DNA of 64,000 nucleotides from Streptomyces uncialis (GTDB lineage: Bacteria; Actinomycetota; Actinomycetes; Streptomycetales; Streptomycetaceae): assembly GCF_001905345.1 (NCBI RefSeq), contig NZ_LFBV01000002.1, forward strand, positions 434,001-498,000. The letters are read 5' to 3'. The number at the start of each line of letters is the position of its first letter. Position 1 is the stretch's first letter. The notes under the pieces are model-generated. The model did not search any database. It worked only from the letters and a program-made list of their open reading frames with translations, and was not told where the DNA came from. Below, one piece after another: positions 23,816 to 33,450 of this stretch. The position numbers and the translations under genes are program-made.

Positions 23816-24478
23816 TCAGTGGCGGCCCGCCCGTGTCCGACGCCGTATCACCAGGCCGGCGCCCACCACCCCGGCGACCAGGAGGCCCACGCCGACGGTG
23901 ACCTCGGAGGGGGTCGGGTGACCGCCGAAGGTGCCGCCGAGCCCACCGCGCACCCCGCCGACGGTCGCGCCGCCGCTCGCCGGGGGCGCCGTGCTCCGGC
24001 TCGTACCCGGAGCCCGGGTCACCGTCGCCGTGGCTCCGGCGGTGGCACCGGCGGACGGGACCGGTGACGGGGTGGGGGATGCCGTCCCGGTGGTCGCGGT
24101 GGTGCTGACGAGCATGCTGGCGATCCAGCGGCTGTCCGGGCCTCCGCAGTCACCGTCGACGCCCACGGCGGTCGCCCCGGCGAGGTCCCGGGAGAGCCGT
24201 CCGGCCGCCTGGAAGCGACCGCCTCCGGCCGGGGTGAGCGTCAGCGGAGCCGCCAGGCCCTCGCTGTTGCCGGTCCTCGGGGCGGGATCGTCGACCGCCG
24301 AGCAGTCGACGATCAGGGTGAAGGACCCGCCCGGGGCCACCACGGACGGCGTCACGGCGGCGCTCGCGCCGTCGGCGGCCGTCGCGGTGGACGTCCCGAC
24401 GAGCACCGGCAGCAGGGCGGCACCCGCCACCACCAGCGTGTCGCGTATACGGACCCTCCGGCTGTCCATCCAGGGCAT
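23816..24478 (-). CDS. exported, C-terminally membrane-anchored protein
   Basis: 220 aa. A basic start (MPWMDSRRVRIRD) and hydrophobic core lead to a signal-peptide cleavage near ATAADG (about 36). A beta-rich domain follows, with VTPSVVAPGGSFTLIVDCS and later VDGDCGG. A Ser/Thr/Pro/Ala-rich stalk follows, then a Gly-rich segment, a membrane segment (VTVGVGLLVAGVVGAGLV) and a basic RRRTRAGRH tail. The plan matches the gene at 11403-12092, so the two look like distant paralogues of a surface-protein family. Function unknown. GAGAGGA before the ATG at 24478 supports the start. Confidence 0.75.
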   Translation of the reverse strand: MPWMDSRRVRIRDTLVVAGAALLPVLVGTSTATAADGASAAVTPSVVAPGGSFTLIVDCSAVDDPAPRTGNSEGLAAPLTLTPAGGGRFQAAGRLSRDLAGATAVGVDGDCGGPDSRWIASMLVSTTATTGTASPTPSPVPSAGATAGATATVTRAPGTSRSTAPPASGGATVGGVRGGLGGTFGGHPTPSEVTVGVGLLVAGVVGAGLVIRRRTRAGRH

Positions 24479-24851
24479 GAGCCCGTCCTCTCCGACCGCA
24501 GGACCGGTCACGCTGGCTGGTGCCCGACGAAGCCCTGAAGCCACGTCAGCCCATATCACCCGATATTCCGCCCGCTAAGCGCAATGCCCGCGTTGTCCCC
24601 GATTCGGCCCACCAACCGTTACCCGCACAAGACCGACCACACCCATACGCTCGCCCCCGGGGGCGCGGGGAACCAGATGCGGGGAGTCACGCGCCCATGG
24701 ACAACCCGTACCAGAACAGCTGCCCCACGAGCGGGAACCCCGGCGCGCCGCGGTTCCCGCCCGACCCACCGGTACGGTGCGATGCTGCGACGACATGACG
24801 ACGCCGCGGCGCGACGACACCGCGCCGCCGACCGAGCGAGGAGCGACGACC
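24479..24851. promoter_or_regulatory. divergent intergenic region with a small palindrome
   Basis: ATATC-ACCC-GATAT at 24553-24566 is a perfect 5-bp inverted repeat in an AT-rich patch, 75-88 bases before the exported-protein start, and may mark its promoter or an operator. A 33-codon frame at 24697-24798 (MDNPYQNSC start) has a GGGGAG upstream, but I do not trust it as a gene. Confidence 0.4.
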
Positions 24852-25292
24852 ATGGCCGACTACCGCGTCGAGACCGTCCGCAACGGCCACCGGGACTGGA
24901 CCGCCCGTAACGACAGGGGAGCCGAGGTCCGGATCGGCGCCGCCGACGATCCCGGTGTCCAGCCCTCGTTCACCCCCGTGGAACTGCTGCTCGCCGCCCT
25001 CGGCGGCTGCGGCGGACTCGTGATGGACCGCACCGCGCGGTCGGTCCCGCACGACGGACTGGTCATCCGGGTGGAGTCCAGGTCCCGACCTGAGGATGAG
25101 GGCCGGGTCGGGGTGCTCCGCGTAACGTATGAGATCGATCTGCCCGAGGGCGACGACCGGGCCGCCGAGGTCTTCGAGCGCGGCGTCCGGCTGACCCATG
25201 AGAAGTACTGCACCGTGAGCCGCACCGTGGAACACGGGGCCTGGGTCGAGGCCGTCCTGCCGGACGGCACGGTCGCGTTCGCGGCGGGCTGA
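24852..25292 (+). CDS. OsmC/Ohr family protein
   Basis: 146 aa, typical length. The family pattern [20 protein letters not shown] includes the first conserved position with Cys. A second Cys lies in [15 protein letters not shown], the usual second motif, so both redox cysteines of peroxide-reducing OsmC proteins are present. Likely role is thiol-dependent reduction of organic hydroperoxides in the cytoplasm. AGGAG nine bases before the ATG at 24852 fixes the start. It lies 61 bases before the ABC transporter and could be cotranscribed. Confidence 0.87.
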   Translation: MADYRVETVRNGHRDWTARNDRGAEVRIGAADDPGVQPSFTPVELLLAALGGCGGLVMDRTARSVPHDGLVIRVESRSRPEDEGRVGVLRVTYEIDLPEGDDRAAEVFERGVRLTHEKYCTVSRTVEHGAWVEAVLPDGTVAFAAG

Positions 25293-25353
25293 TCGCCGTC
25301 CCGGGTCCCCCGGGGCGACGGACGGACGACCGATCTCAGCTCCGGGGGGACCC

Positions 25354-27198
25354 GTGGACACCTCATCGCACGACGGCATACCGACCGCCGCACCGCCTCC
25401 CCCGCAGGCCACGGCCGACGGGGACGCCGGAGTGCCCCCGTGGCGGCTGCTGCTCGACTACGCCCGGCCGCACCGCTGGGCGCTGCTCGCCGGCGCGCTG
25501 CTGGGCCTGCTCACCGGGGCCACCGGGCTGGCGCTGCCCCTGGTCGCGAAGGCCCTGATCGAGAATCTGGCGGACGACAAGGGCATCGCCGGACCCCTGA
25601 TCCTGATGTCGCTGCTGGTCCTGATGAACGCCGTGATCGGCGCGCTCGGCGGATACCTCCTGCGGCGGACCGCCGAGTCGGTGGTGCTCGGCGCCCGCCG
25701 CCGGCTCACCTCGTATCTGCTGCGGCTGCGCATCACGGCGATGGACCGCAGCGAGCCGGGTGACCTGATGGCCCGGGTCACCTCCGACACGACACTGTTG
25801 CGCGAGGTCACCACCGAGGCGCTCGTCGGGATCTGTACGGGCGGTCTGACCCTGGTCGCGACGCTCGCGATGATGGGCTGGACGGACCCGGTGCTGATGG
25901 GCGTCACCCTCGGGGTGATGGTCCTGGCGGGCTCGCTGCTCGGGGTGATCGTGCCCCGGATCAGCAAGGCGACCAAGCGGGCCCAGGAGTCGGTGGGGCT
26001 GATGGGCGCCGCGCTGGAGCGTGTGCTCGGTTCGCTGCGGACCGTCAAGGCGTCCGGCGCCGAGCTCCGGGAGGAGCGCGCGGTGCACGCGGCGGCCGAG
26101 GACTCGTGGCGGCAGAGCGTCCGGGCCGCCAAGTGGGAGGCCATCGCGGGGAACACCGCCGGGCTGGCGATCCAGATCGCCTTCCTCACCGTGCTGGGTG
26201 TCGGTGGCGCGCGCGTGGCCACCGGGTCCATCGGGATCGGCACGCTGGTGGCGTTCCTGCTGTACGTCTTCTATCTGATGGGCCCGATCCAGCAGGTCGT
26301 CGGCGCCGTGATGCAGTACCAGACCGGGTCGGCGGCGGTACGGCGTATCCAGGAGGCCCACCGGCTGCCCGCCGAGCCCGTCGGGGAGCCCGCGCCGCTC
26401 CCGGGCCCCGACCAGCCGCCGCTGTCACTGGCGTTCGACGGGGTCCACTTCCGGTACGCGGACGATCTGCCGCCCGTCCACCACGGGGTCACGTTCCAGG
26501 TTCCCGCGCGTGGCATGACCGCGTTCGTGGGGCCGTCGGGCGCGGGCAAGACCACGGTGTTCTCGCTGATCGAGCGCTTCTACGAGCCGACGGCGGGCCG
26601 GATCGAGGTCGACGGCCGGGACCTCGGCGACTGGGACCTCGCCCGGCTCCGCGCGTCCATCGGGTACGTGGAGCAGGACGCCCCCGTGCTGTCCGGGACG
26701 CTCCGCGACAATCTGCTGCTCGGCAACCCGACGGCCGGTGAGGACGAGGTGCGCCAGGTGGTCACCACGACCCGGCTCGGCCCACTGGTCGAGCGGCTGC
26801 CCGACGGACTGGACACCCTGGTCGGGCACCGGGGCACCAAGCTGTCGGGCGGGGAGCGGCAGCGGGTGGCGATCGCCCGCGCCCTGCTGCGCCGCCCCCG
26901 GCTGCTGATGCTGGACGAGGCGACGAGTCAGCTGGACGCGGTCAACGAGGCGGCGCTGCGGGACACCGTGGCGGAGGTCGCCCGGACGACGACGGTCCTG
27001 GTCGTCGCGCACCGGTTGTCGACGGTGACCCTCGCGGACCGGATCGTGGTCATGGACGCGGGCCGGGTCCGCGCGGTGGGCACGCACGGGGAACTCGTCG
27101 CCCAGGACGCGCTGTACGCGGAGCTGGCGACGACGCAGTTCCTCGCGGCGGCCGACTCGGGGGTTTCCGGGAGCAGCACGCCCGAGCCCGTCGGCTGA
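25354..27198 (+). CDS. ABC exporter, fused permease-ATPase (MsbA/LmrA type)
   Basis: 614 aa half-transporter that should work as a homodimer. Residues about 30-325 are the six-helix membrane domain ([29 protein letters not shown] core, ending [16 protein letters not shown]). Residues from about 360 form the ATPase: Walker [16 protein letters not shown], signature [17 protein letters not shown], Walker [13 protein letters not shown] and H-loop VVAHRLSTV. Probably exports a drug or lipid; the substrate cannot be told. The start is GTG at 25354 after a GGGGGGA ribosome binding site. A strong 16-bp hairpin lies downstream. Confidence 0.9.
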   Translation: MDTSSHDGIPTAAPPPPQATADGDAGVPPWRLLLDYARPHRWALLAGALLGLLTGATGLALPLVAKALIENLADDKGIAGPLILMSLLVLMNAVIGALGGYLLRRTAESVVLGARRRLTSYLLRLRITAMDRSEPGDLMARVTSDTTLLREVTTEALVGICTGGLTLVATLAMMGWTDPVLMGVTLGVMVLAGSLLGVIVPRISKATKRAQESVGLMGAALERVLGSLRTVKASGAELREERAVHAAAEDSWRQSVRAAKWEAIAGNTAGLAIQIAFLTVLGVGGARVATGSIGIGTLVAFLLYVFYLMGPIQQVVGAVMQYQTGSAAVRRIQEAHRLPAEPVGEPAPLPGPDQPPLSLAFDGVHFRYADDLPPVHHGVTFQVPARGMTAFVGPSGAGKTTVFSLIERFYEPTAGRIEVDGRDLGDWDLARLRASIGYVEQDAPVLSGTLRDNLLLGNPTAGEDEVRQVVTTTRLGPLVERLPDGLDTLVGHRGTKLSGGERQRVAIARALLRRPRLLMLDEATSQLDAVNEAALRDTVAEVARTTTVLVVAHRLSTVTLADRIVVMDAGRVRAVGTHGELVAQDALYAELATTQFLAAADSGVSGSSTPEPVG

Positions 27199-27261
27199 GC
27201 GGCGGTCGTTCCCGGCCGGCGGGAACGGAGACGCGCCATGACTCCGCGTCCGGGCTGTTCT

Positions 27262-27301
27262 ACTTCTGGCGATGTCAGGTTTCTTTGACATCGCCAGAAG
27301 T
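27262..27301. terminator. perfect 16-bp inverted repeat between convergent genes
   Basis: ACTTCTGGCGATGTCA at 27262-27277 pairs with TGACATCGCCAGAAGT at 27286-27301 around the loop GGTTTCTT. It is far less GC-rich than the surroundings. It lies between the convergent ABC exporter and phosphoketolase genes, where a two-way terminator is expected. Its composition also leaves open a protein-binding or imported sequence. Confidence 0.65.
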
Positions 27302-27401
27302 TAAGAAGTCGGGAGCCAAGAATGGCGCCGCTCCGTTCCTGACAGGCCGGGCCGCGGGGAGCCGCGCGGGCCCCGGTACCGTACCGACAGGATCGCGCGG
27401 G

Positions 27402-29795
27402 TCAGCCGGTCCAGGTCCAGTCGGCGACCTCCGGCAGGTCCGTACCGTGCTCACGGATCCAGGCGTGATGGCGGGTGCGGACATCGGCCATCGCCTGCCG
27501 CAGGGCGACCGCCCTGACCCCGAGCCCCGGTACCCGGTCGATGACGTCCATGACCAGCCGGTAGCGGTCCAGGTCGTTGCGGACGACCATGTCGAAGGGC
27601 GTGGTGGTGGTGCCCTCCTCCTTGTAGCCCCGGACATGGGTCTGCGCGTGCCCGGCGCGGCGGTAGATCAGCCGGTGGATCAGCCAGGGATAGCCGTGGT
27701 AGGCGAAGACGACCGGCTTGTCCGGGGTGAAGAGAGCGTCGTACTCGAAGTCGGTCATCCCGTGCGGATGTTCCCCGTGGGGCATCAGCCGTGCCATGTC
27801 CACGACGTTGACCACGCGTACCGCCAGCTCGGGCAGATGGTGCCGCAGCAGTTCGGCGGCGGCCAGTACCTCCAGGGTCGGTACGTCACCGGCGCACGCG
27901 AGGACGACATCGGGTCCGTCGTCGCCGTCCACGGCCTCCTCGGTACCGGCCCACTGCCACACTCCGGCGCCACGGGCGCAGTGCGCGCGGGCCTCGTCGA
28001 GGGTGAGCCAGTCGAAGGACGGCTGCTTCCCGGCGACGATGACGTTGACGAGGTCGCGGCTGCGCAGGGCGTGGTCGGCGGTGGCGAGCAGGGTGTTGGC
28101 GTCCGGCGGGAGGTAGACGCGGACGACCTCGGGGCTCTTGTTCAGCACATGGTCCACGAAACCGGGGTCCTGGTGCGAGAAGCCGTTGTGGTCCTGGCGC
28201 CATACATGGGAGGTGAGCAGGTAGTTGAGCGAGGCGATCGGGCGCCGCCACGGCAGCCTGCGGGCGGTCCTGAGCCATTTGATGTGCTGGTTGACCATCG
28301 AGTCGACGATATGGGCGAACGCCTCGTAGCTGGAGAAGAGGCCGTGCCGGCCGGTCAGCAGATATCCCTCCAGCCAGCCCTGGCAGAGGTGTTCGGAGAG
28401 GACCTCCATCACCCGGCCGTCCCGGGCCAGGTTCTCGTCGGTGTCGAGGTACTCCCCCTGCCATGCCTTCGCGGTGACCTCGTACAGCGCGTCGAGCCGG
28501 TTGGACGCGGTCTCGTCGGGTCCGACGACCCGGAAGTCCCGCCGCCGGGCGGTGTCCCGCATGATCCCGGCGAGCAGCCCGCCGAGCACCCGGGTGGGTT
28601 CGTGCAGGGCGTTGCCGCGTTTGTCGACGGGCACGGCGTGTTCCTCAAGGGGCGGGATCGGCAGATCGCGCAGCAGCAGTCCGCCGTTGGCGTGCGGGGT
28701 GGCCCCGAGGCGGTGCTCGCCCTCGGGCAGACAGGACAGCACCTGCGCGGTGGGACGGCCGGTGGGGTCGAAGAGTTCCTCGGGGCGGTAGGAGCGGAGC
28801 CACTGTTCGAGCTGGCGCAGATGCTCGGGGTTGTCACGGACCTGGGTCAGGGGCACTTGATGGGAACGCCAGGTGTTCTCGACGGGCAGTCCGTCGACCA
28901 CGGCCGGTCCGGTCCAGCCCTTGGGGGTGCGCAGCACGAGCACGGGCCAGCGGGGGCGTTCGGGGCTGCGGCCCTCGCGAGCCTGGCGCTGGAAGGTGTC
29001 GATGCGGTCGAGGGCGGTGTCGAGGGCGGCGGCCATCGCCTGGTGCACCGCGAGGGGTTCGTCACCGGTGACATGGAGGGGCTCGTGGCCGTAGCCGCGC
29101 AGCAGGTCGTCCAGTTCGTCCTCGGGGAGCCGGGACAGGACGGTCGGGTTGCCGATCTTGTAGCCGTTGAGGTGGAGGATCGGCAGCACGGCCCCGTCGC
29201 GGACCGGGTCGAGGAACTTGTTCGAGTGCCAGGAGGCGGCGAGCGGCCCGGTCTCGGCCTCACCGTCACCGATGACGCAGGCGACCAGCAGCCGGGGGTT
29301 GTCGAGGGCGGCGCCGTACGCGTGGGTGAGCGAGTAGCCCAGTTCGCCGCCCTCGTGGATGGAACCGGGGACCTCGGGCGCCACATGGCTCGGCACCCCG
29401 CCGGGGAACGAGAACTGTTTGAACAGCCGTGCCATGCCGTCCGCGTCGCGGGTGACGTCCGGGTACGTCTCCGAGTACGTGCCCTCCAGCCAGGAGTTGG
29501 CGAGGACGGCCGGGCCGCCGTGTCCGGGGCCCCAGACGCACAGGGCGTCCAGGTCCCGGTCCCGGATGGCGCGGTTGAGGTGGGTGTGGACGAGGTTCAG
29601 ACCGGGTGAGGTGCCCCAGTGGCCGAGCAGCCGGGGTTTGATGTGTTCGGGCCTGAGAGGTTCGGTCAGCAGGGGATTGGCCATCAGATAGATCTGACCG
29701 ACGGCCAGGTAGTTCGCGGCCCGCCAGTGGGCGTCCAGTGCGGCTGCTTCGGTGTCGGTGAGTACGGGGGAAGCCGGGATTCGGACGTCCGGCAT
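27402..29795 (-). CDS. xfp: phosphoketolase (xylulose-5-phosphate/fructose-6-phosphate)
   Basis: 797 aa, full family length. Thiamine-diphosphate enzyme that splits xylulose 5-phosphate or fructose 6-phosphate with phosphate to give acetyl phosphate. Signatures seen are [39 protein letters not shown], the ThDP site [20 protein letters not shown] and [15 protein letters not shown]. The C-terminus contains [25 protein letters not shown] nine bases before the ATG at 29795 fixes the start; a second ATG nine bases earlier is possible. No acetate kinase or phosphotransacetylase gene lies next to it. It stands alone on this strand with hairpin termination downstream. Confidence 0.95.
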   Translation of the reverse strand: MPDVRIPASPVLTDTEAAALDAHWRAANYLAVGQIYLMANPLLTEPLRPEHIKPRLLGHWGTSPGLNLVHTHLNRAIRDRDLDALCVWGPGHGGPAVLANSWLEGTYSETYPDVTRDADGMARLFKQFSFPGGVPSHVAPEVPGSIHEGGELGYSLTHAYGAALDNPRLLVACVIGDGEAETGPLAASWHSNKFLDPVRDGAVLPILHLNGYKIGNPTVLSRLPEDELDDLLRGYGHEPLHVTGDEPLAVHQAMAAALDTALDRIDTFQRQAREGRSPERPRWPVLVLRTPKGWTGPAVVDGLPVENTWRSHQVPLTQVRDNPEHLRQLEQWLRSYRPEELFDPTGRPTAQVLSCLPEGEHRLGATPHANGGLLLRDLPIPPLEEHAVPVDKRGNALHEPTRVLGGLLAGIMRDTARRRDFRVVGPDETASNRLDALYEVTAKAWQGEYLDTDENLARDGRVMEVLSEHLCQGWLEGYLLTGRHGLFSSYEAFAHIVDSMVNQHIKWLRTARRLPWRRPIASLNYLLTSHVWRQDHNGFSHQDPGFVDHVLNKSPEVVRVYLPPDANTLLATADHALRSRDLVNVIVAGKQPSFDWLTLDEARAHCARGAGVWQWAGTEEAVDGDDGPDVVLACAGDVPTLEVLAAAELLRHHLPELAVRVVNVVDMARLMPHGEHPHGMTDFEYDALFTPDKPVVFAYHGYPWLIHRLIYRRAGHAQTHVRGYKEEGTTTTPFDMVVRNDLDRYRLVMDVIDRVPGLGVRAVALRQAMADVRTRHHAWIREHGTDLPEVADWTWTG

Positions 29796-30141
29796 GTGCC
29801 TCATCTCCTGATGCGTCGGCTGTTCGTCGTACGTGGTGTCTGCTCCGACCCTGGCTGTGGTGGGGCCGTCACGCAACGCGAAGGGCCCCGCCGTACGCGC
29901 GGGTACATGTTTTCGCACGTGCCCCGACTGGCCGGGAACGATTCCTCTGCGTAGGAACCCTGCGTGAGCTGCGGTACGCGCGCCTGGCCACCAGGCCGTA
30001 GCGGCGGGGGCCCGAGCGGTGGCGGAGGGTGCCTCAGGTGGGCTCGGCTCGCACCGGGGGCGGCGCGGGGCGAGCCTGGAAGGGACGGCCGTCCCCCGGT
30101 GGCCGACCGGTTCAGCACCTGAGGGAAGGGGATGACCCATC
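29796..30141. other. divergent intergenic region, no gene seen
   Basis: 346 bases between phosphoketolase and the small hypothetical gene. It must contain both promoters; GTACATGTTTTCGCACG near 29905 is the only AT-richer patch. I see no RNA gene or clear operator. Confidence 0.4.
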
Positions 30142-30510
30142 GTGAACACCACAGCACACCCCGCGGCCGAGGTCGTGGTGGAACTGAGCGACTGCACCAA
30201 GGATGACGCGGGCGCGGTCTTCGGTGTCCTGCGGTCCGTCTTCGACTGCGACCGCGCGCCGGACGATCCGCCCCGCGACACGGCGGGGAGTCGCCCGGCC
30301 GTCTGGTCGGCCACGTACGACACGACGCAGATCAGGGGCGCTCCCCCGGCGACGGTCCTCGGTGACACGGTGACCGCGGAGGTCCAGGGCGGCTATCTGG
30401 CGGTGGACCGGCTGCGCACGGCACTCGCCGCCGCGTTCACGGTCGCCGAGGAAGGCATGGCGGCCGGCGATCAGGAGAAGGAGGTGGAGCTTCTCCTGAG
30501 GAGCGGTTGA
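30142..30510 (+). CDS. conserved small hypothetical protein
   Basis: 122 aa, soluble, acidic, no signal peptide. Visible stretches are [31 protein letters not shown] and [18 protein letters not shown]. The pattern (a 100-130 residue alpha/beta protein with a DxC motif) recurs in Streptomyces, but I do not recognise a function. GTG at 30142 follows a GGGAAGGGGATG ribosome binding region. It is divergent from phosphoketolase. Confidence 0.6.
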   Translation: MNTTAHPAAEVVVELSDCTKDDAGAVFGVLRSVFDCDRAPDDPPRDTAGSRPAVWSATYDTTQIRGAPPATVLGDTVTAEVQGGYLAVDRLRTALAAAFTVAEEGMAAGDQEKEVELLLRSG

Positions 30511-30996
30511 CCGGCGGCGGAGGGTCGGCGCGCGTATCCCCACGCTCGGGTGGGGGCGCGTGCGCCGTTGACGTTGCGTGCGCTCCGGAGTGCGGTGGGT
30601 GCGCGGTCGCGTACGGGCACGCCCCGCGCGCGTACGGGTTTGGGCGCTTGGCCAGGGGCGCTCGGGGCGGGGGGCGCTACGCGGGTGCGCCGGGGGCGGC
30701 GTGCGCGCGGGGTGTTCCTTCGCGCGGTGCGTTTCGTGCGTGGGCCGGGGCCGGGTGGGACGAGGGGCGGCCTTGTGGGTGGGTCGGGGGCGCGGAGGTC
30801 GGGCGGGGGAAGCGTGAACGCGGCACGGGGATGTGGTGACGTCCGCCCGTCGGGACGCACGCGTGTTCGTGGTAGGCCGCCCGGTGGGCTGTTCCGTTTC
30901 CGCGTGATTGACACCGTATCGGCGAGGCGCCAAGTACCCCAAGGGCGACAACCTTGAGCATTCCCGTACGGCCAACTCCCCTTTCGCACAGCCCCC
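30511..30996. other. long non-coding region with strong G-over-C strand bias
   Basis: From about 30520 to 30840 the plus strand is very G-rich with relatively few Cs, unlike its neighbours. G-runs cluster at 30655-30700 (GGGG, GGGG, GGGGGG, GGG, GGGGG), enough to form a G-quadruplex. Frames in it are low-complexity Arg/Gly sequence, not proteins. Confidence 0.5.
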
Positions 30997-31024
30997 TTGA
31001 CGCCTCTTCTGCCATCTGTATGGT
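30997..31024 (+). promoter_or_regulatory. promoter of the AA10 oxygenase gene
   Basis: TTGACG at 30997-31002 and TATGGT at 31019-31024 are 16 bases apart. The -10 box overlaps the DasR-like site. Confidence 0.5.
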
Positions 31025-31034
31025 CTAGGCCAAG
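31019..31034. promoter_or_regulatory. DasR-responsive element (dre)-like operator
   Basis: TATGGTCTAGGCCAAG contains TGGTCTAG-G-CCA, one mismatch from the inner dre core TGGTCTAGACCA. DasR, the GntR-type N-acetylglucosamine regulator, controls chitin genes in Streptomyces through such sites. Its place over the -10 region of a chitin-active oxygenase gene fits. Confidence 0.65.
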
Positions 31035-31195
31035 AAGCAAACGCGTAGCAAATCCTTCCGGATGCCCGTGGCTCGCGCCACGCACCCCGTGCGTGGACGG
31101 TCACGGCTCTTGGCCCCACCCGAGTGGCCGCCCGTCGTGCCGGAGTCCCCACACCCCGGCAACGCCGACGCGGCGGCCGATGCGAAGGAGAGATC

Positions 31196-31708
31196 ATGCA
31201 CACGAGCAGGAAAACCGCCGCGATCATCGGCGCGGCGCTCGCCCCCGCACTCGCCCTGACCCTTCCGGCCAGCAGTGCCAGCGCGCACGGATACATCTCG
31301 ACCCCGCCCAGCAGGCAGGCGCAGTGCGCCGCCGGGACCGTCAGCTGTGGTGACATCAAGTACGAGCCGCAGAGCGTGGAGGGTCCCAAGGGGCTGCGGA
31401 GTTGCAGTGGCGGCAACTCCCGCTTCTCCGAGCTCGACAACGACGGCAAGGGCTGGACCGTGACCCCGGTCAGCCGGACCACGCAGTTCCAGTGGAAGCT
31501 GACCGCGCGTCACGCGACCAGCACCTGGCAGTACTACGTGGGTGGGCGCAAGGTCGCCGAGTTCAACGACGGTGGCGCCCAGCCGGGTTCGACCGTGTCC
31601 CACTCGGTGAACCTCGGCGCGTCCGGCAAGCAGAAGGTGCTCGCGGTGTGGAATGTCGCGGACACGCCCAACGCGTTCTACGCCTGCATCGATGTGAACG
31701 TGCGCTGA
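31196..31708 (+). CDS. secreted AA10 lytic polysaccharide monooxygenase (chitin-binding, CHB-like)
   Basis: 170 aa. The signal peptide (1-30) ends ASSASA, so the mature protein starts with His31 (HGYISTPPSRQAQC), the first ligand of the copper histidine brace. The second is His106 in TARHATSTWQ, and Phe161 sits at the axial position. Cys44, 51, 70 and 164 can form two disulfides. At about 140 mature residues it is a compact AA10 form with no extra binding domain. It oxidises crystalline chitin outside the cell. AAGGAGAG before the ATG fixes the start, and the dre-like site points to N-acetylglucosamine control by DasR. Confidence 0.9.
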   Translation: MHTSRKTAAIIGAALAPALALTLPASSASAHGYISTPPSRQAQCAAGTVSCGDIKYEPQSVEGPKGLRSCSGGNSRFSELDNDGKGWTVTPVSRTTQFQWKLTARHATSTWQYYVGGRKVAEFNDGGAQPGSTVSHSVNLGASGKQKVLAVWNVADTPNAFYACIDVNVR

Positions 31709-31804
31709 GTCGCCGGCGCTGAGCCTTTTCGGGGACGCCCGGGACCCGGCTCAGCGAAGTCCCACGCGTACGGCGGCGCCGTGTCCCTGGTGGGGGCACG
31801 GCGT

Positions 31805-32409
31805 CGCCGCGGGTCGCCTTCGCTTGCGCCTCCCAGGTCTGTCCGGCTGGACGCACTCCGGTCCTGTGCCGTCGCTCGGCGGTTTGCGCAGTTCCCCGCG
31901 CCCCTGGATGCTGCCCCTTGCCGTCGCTCTTCGGGTGCGGGCCGGTTCTCGTTTCGCGCAGTTCCCCGCGCCCCTTTGGGGCGCGTTCTGCTGTCTTTCG
32001 GGTCGGTGCCGGTCGGGATTCTCCGTCCTCGATCCGACACGCTCGGTAAGACGTCCAGTGGATCTACTGAAGAGCATCGGAGTCTGCGAGCAGAGATTCC
32101 CGCCCACCCCCGCAGACGGAGAACAGCCCCAGGTAGGCGCCCCCAAAGGGGCGCGGGGAACTGCGCGAGCAACCAAGGACCATCCGCAGCCGAACGGAAA
32201 CCGTAAGGGGCGCGGCCCAAGGGGCGCGGCCCAAGGGGCGCGGGGAACTGCGCACCCACGGACGAGCCGCACGGGAACACGTACGCCCAGGTGTGGAACC
32301 CCAGAAGCGCAAGCGAAGGCGGCACGCGGGGGAACTGCGCACCCACGAGCGACCCGCACGGGGACAAGTGCGCCCGGCACAGGAAACCTGAAGGCGCAAG
32401 CGAAGGCGA
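31805..32409. repeat. intergenic repeat block B: mosaic of dispersed repeats
   Basis: Contains GCGCAGTTCCCCGCGCCCCT at 31886-31905 and 31956-31975, and its reverse complement at 32147-32166 and 32234-32253, with a decayed copy near 32324-32340. The left end (GGGTCGCCTTCGCTTGCGC at about 31811) matches modules at 54935 and 55023. The right end resembles the right end of block C (GACCCGCACGGGGAC, then GTGCGCCCGGCACAGG). A short AAGGGGCGCGGCCC unit is repeated just before 32234. No coding potential is visible. Confidence 0.8.
31956..32166. mobile_element. MITE-like element with perfect 26-bp terminal inverted repeats (copy in block B)
   Basis: The ends are 31956-31981 and 32141-32166, exact reverse complements (outer part GCGCAGTTCCCCGCGCCCCT, then TTGGGG). 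The core at 32011-32110 is about 80% identical to 55231-55330, starting GGTCGGGATTCTCCGTCCTC and ending CAGAGATTCCCGCCCACCCC. No transposase and no clear target duplication are seen, so mobility is inference. Confidence 0.55.
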
Positions 32410-33450
32410 TTACGCGGTGAAGGGCAGGCGTTCGCGTAGCACGGGGTGGGCGAAGCCCTCTCCCGCCGCCCACCGCGCGACCTCCCCCACCGCCACCTCC
32501 GCGAGCCGCCGCCACTCATTGCCCTGCGACCCCGCGAGATGCGGGGTGATCAACGCGTTGTCGCACTCCCACAGCGGATGGTCCGCGGGCAGCACCTCCG
32601 GATCGGTGACGTCGAGGACGGCCCGCAACCGGTCGGCGAGCAGGAGTTCGGTGAGGGCGTCCTGGTCGACGACACCGCCGCGCGAGGTGTTGACCAGCAC
32701 CGCGTCCTGCCGCATCGAGGTGAGCAGGCTCCGGCTGACCAGACCCTGGGTGGCGGGCAGCAGCGGGGTGTGGACGCTCACCACATCGCTGTTCGCGAAG
32801 AGTTCGACGAGCCCGACGGGCCGGGTGCCGAGCGCCGCGGCCTCCGTGTCGGTGACGTACGGATCGTGCAGCAGGATCTCCAGGTCGTACGGGCGCAGCA
32901 GGTCGATCACCCGCCGTCCGATGAGGGAGGCGGAGAGGATGCCGACCGAGCGGCGGTAGTTGCCGTCGGTGCGGGGGACGCCGAAGCCCTGGTCACGGGC
33001 GCGGGTGCCCCGGTAGGCGCGGGCGCGTTCCACGACGCGTTTGCCGGAGAGCAGGATCATCGCGACGGTGTACTCGGCGACGGGCAGTGCGTTGGCGGCG
33101 GCGGCCGAGGAGACGACGATGCCGCGTTCCCAGCAGGCGTCGGTGATGTGGTGCCGGACGGAGCCCGCGGTGTGGACGATCGCACGCAGCCCCGGTGCCG
33201 CTTCGAGCGCGGCGGGATCGAGCGGCGGGCAGCCCCAGCCGGTGACGAGGAGATCGGTGTCGGCGAGCGCGGCGCGGGCGTGGTCGGTGTCGAAGTCGTC
33301 GAGGACGGGCAGGGCCTGGAGGTCGCAGACCCGGCCGAGCGCGGTCAGCGTCTCCGGTTCGAGGAGCGCCGTCGCGGCCTGCTGGGACATGGCGACAGCG
33401 GCACGGGGCCGGCCGGGGCGGGGGACGGGGTTCTCACCGGTCGGGGTCAC
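32410..33450 (-). CDS. D-isomer-specific 2-hydroxyacid dehydrogenase
   Basis: 346 aa. NAD-binding region SVGILSASLIGRRVIDLL uses the GxSxxG form found in this Streptomyces group. Catalytic residues are in place: Arg in VNTSRGGVVDQDAL, Glu in DVTDPEVLPADHPL and His in ITPHLAGSQGNE. It reduces 2-keto acids or oxidises D-2-hydroxy acids in the cytoplasm; the substrate is unknown. The start is GTG at 33450 with GAGAGG about 12 bases upstream; an ATG at 33390 (MSQQAATALL) is an alternative. Repeat block B lies just downstream of the stop. Confidence 0.88.
   Translation of the reverse strand: MTPTGENPVPRPGRPRAAVAMSQQAATALLEPETLTALGRVCDLQALPVLDDFDTDHARAALADTDLLVTGWGCPPLDPAALEAAPGLRAIVHTAGSVRHHITDACWERGIVVSSAAAANALPVAEYTVAMILLSGKRVVERARAYRGTRARDQGFGVPRTDGNYRRSVGILSASLIGRRVIDLLRPYDLEILLHDPYVTDTEAAALGTRPVGLVELFANSDVVSVHTPLLPATQGLVSRSLLTSMRQDAVLVNTSRGGVVDQDALTELLLADRLRAVLDVTDPEVLPADHPLWECDNALITPHLAGSQGNEWRRLAEVAVGEVARWAAGEGFAHPVLRERLPFTA

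Noticed and set aside
24697..24798. 33-codon frame starting MDNPYQNSC between the exported protein and OsmC genes.
   Set aside because: Only a distant GGGGAG supports it; the composition is intergenic and no conserved motif is visible.
27285..29609. Very long open frame (over 770 codons) on the strand opposite phosphoketolase.
   Set aside because: It is the antisense shadow of a well-conserved gene; codon pattern and lack of any family motif rule it out.
30507..30957. Several open frames on both strands between the small hypothetical gene and the AA10 gene.
   Set aside because: All translate to Arg/Gly/Ala low-complexity sequence, a result of the G-rich skew.
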